From Oscillospiraceae bacterium (GTDB lineage Bacteria; Bacillota; Clostridia; Oscillospirales; Acutalibacteraceae): a DNA stretch of 5,508 nucleotides. The stretch lies in the NCBI GenBank assembly GCA_003520555.1, contig DOUO01000122.1:1-5508 (forward strand), given 5' to 3'. The position numbers were made by a program, and so were the translations under genes. The first letter of the stretch is position 1; every line of letters starts with the position of its first letter. The notes beneath the pieces are model-generated. The model saw only the letters and a list, made by a program, of their open reading frames with translations. It was not told the DNA's origin and did not search any database. Below, piece by piece: positions 5,417-5,508 of the stretch.

Positions 5417-5447
5417 GTAATAAAATAATAATAAAAGCTGTGTCCAA

Positions 5448-5476
5448 TTGATGGAATGAGAACGCTGAGATAATAT
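5448..5476 (+). promoter_or_regulatory. Possible promoter for a gene beyond the right edge
   Basis: TTGATG (5448-5453) and TAATAT (5471-5476) are 17 nt apart. The -10 hexamer is the same as that of the DUF1508 promoter. A consensus TATAAT overlaps at 5474-5479 but would leave a 20-nt spacer. Base composition is strongly A/T here, so chance matches are likely. From 5417 to the window end I see no supported gene; the ATG at 5505 has no ribosome site in front of it. Confidence 0.35.
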
Positions 5477-5508
5477 AATAAAGGGATAATAAGAAAAACA
5501 ACTGATGT

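Noticed and set aside
5505..5508. ATG near the right edge as a gene start
   Set aside because: No ribosome binding site precedes it and only one codon is visible.

Overview
The window comes from a bacterial chromosome, most likely an anaerobic gut-type member of the Bacillota (Clostridia, perhaps Oscillospiraceae/Ruminococcus-like). This is an inference from strong GGAGG ribosome sites, two short lipoprotein signal peptides, the potA-B-C-D gene order, a tandem DUF1508 protein and a Cthe_2159-type beta-helix lipoprotein. No gene recognised here fixes the species.

Region 1 (1-3409, + strand) is a tightly packed polyamine uptake operon. It holds the 3' end of potA (ATPase, of which only the C-terminal regulatory part is present), potB and potC (the two permeases) and potD (lipid-anchored spermidine/putrescine-binding protein). 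potA and potB are 2 nt apart. potB and potC overlap by 4 nt at GTGA. potD follows potC after 18 nt with its own strong ribosome site. The promoter and the ATP-binding half of PotA lie upstream of the window. PotD captures the polyamine outside the membrane, PotB/PotC form the channel, and PotA dimers drive transport. The retained part of PotA appears to hold two diverged TOBE/OB-fold copies, not one.

Region 2 (3410-3499) is a convergent intergenic space with a 15-bp-arm hairpin that can serve as terminator for potD and, with a better T-tract, for the opposing gene.

Region 3 (3500-3865, - strand) is a small two-repeat DUF1508 (YegP-like) protein. It has a good sigma-A promoter (TTGACA-17-TAATAT with a TG extension), bracketed by two inverted repeats that could be operators.

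Region 4 (3866-4087) is an AT-rich divergent regulatory region. Its right half carries an 11-bp-period direct repeat just upstream of a -10 box with no clear -35, and a 5' leader hairpin.

Region 5 (4088-5344, + strand) encodes a secreted lipoprotein with a Ser-rich linker, a right-handed beta-helix of the Cthe_2159 carbohydrate-binding family with a ladder of Asp-Gly turns, and a Gly/Met-rich C-terminal tail. A strong intrinsic terminator follows (5370-5416). The last ~90 nt are AT-rich, with a possible promoter for a gene beyond the window.

I found no CRISPR array, tRNA, rRNA, insertion sequence or phage gene. The most interesting leads are the duplicated TOBE region of PotA, the substituted ligand-site residues of PotD, the regulatory architecture between the divergent genes, and the Met/Gly repeat tail of the beta-helix lipoprotein.
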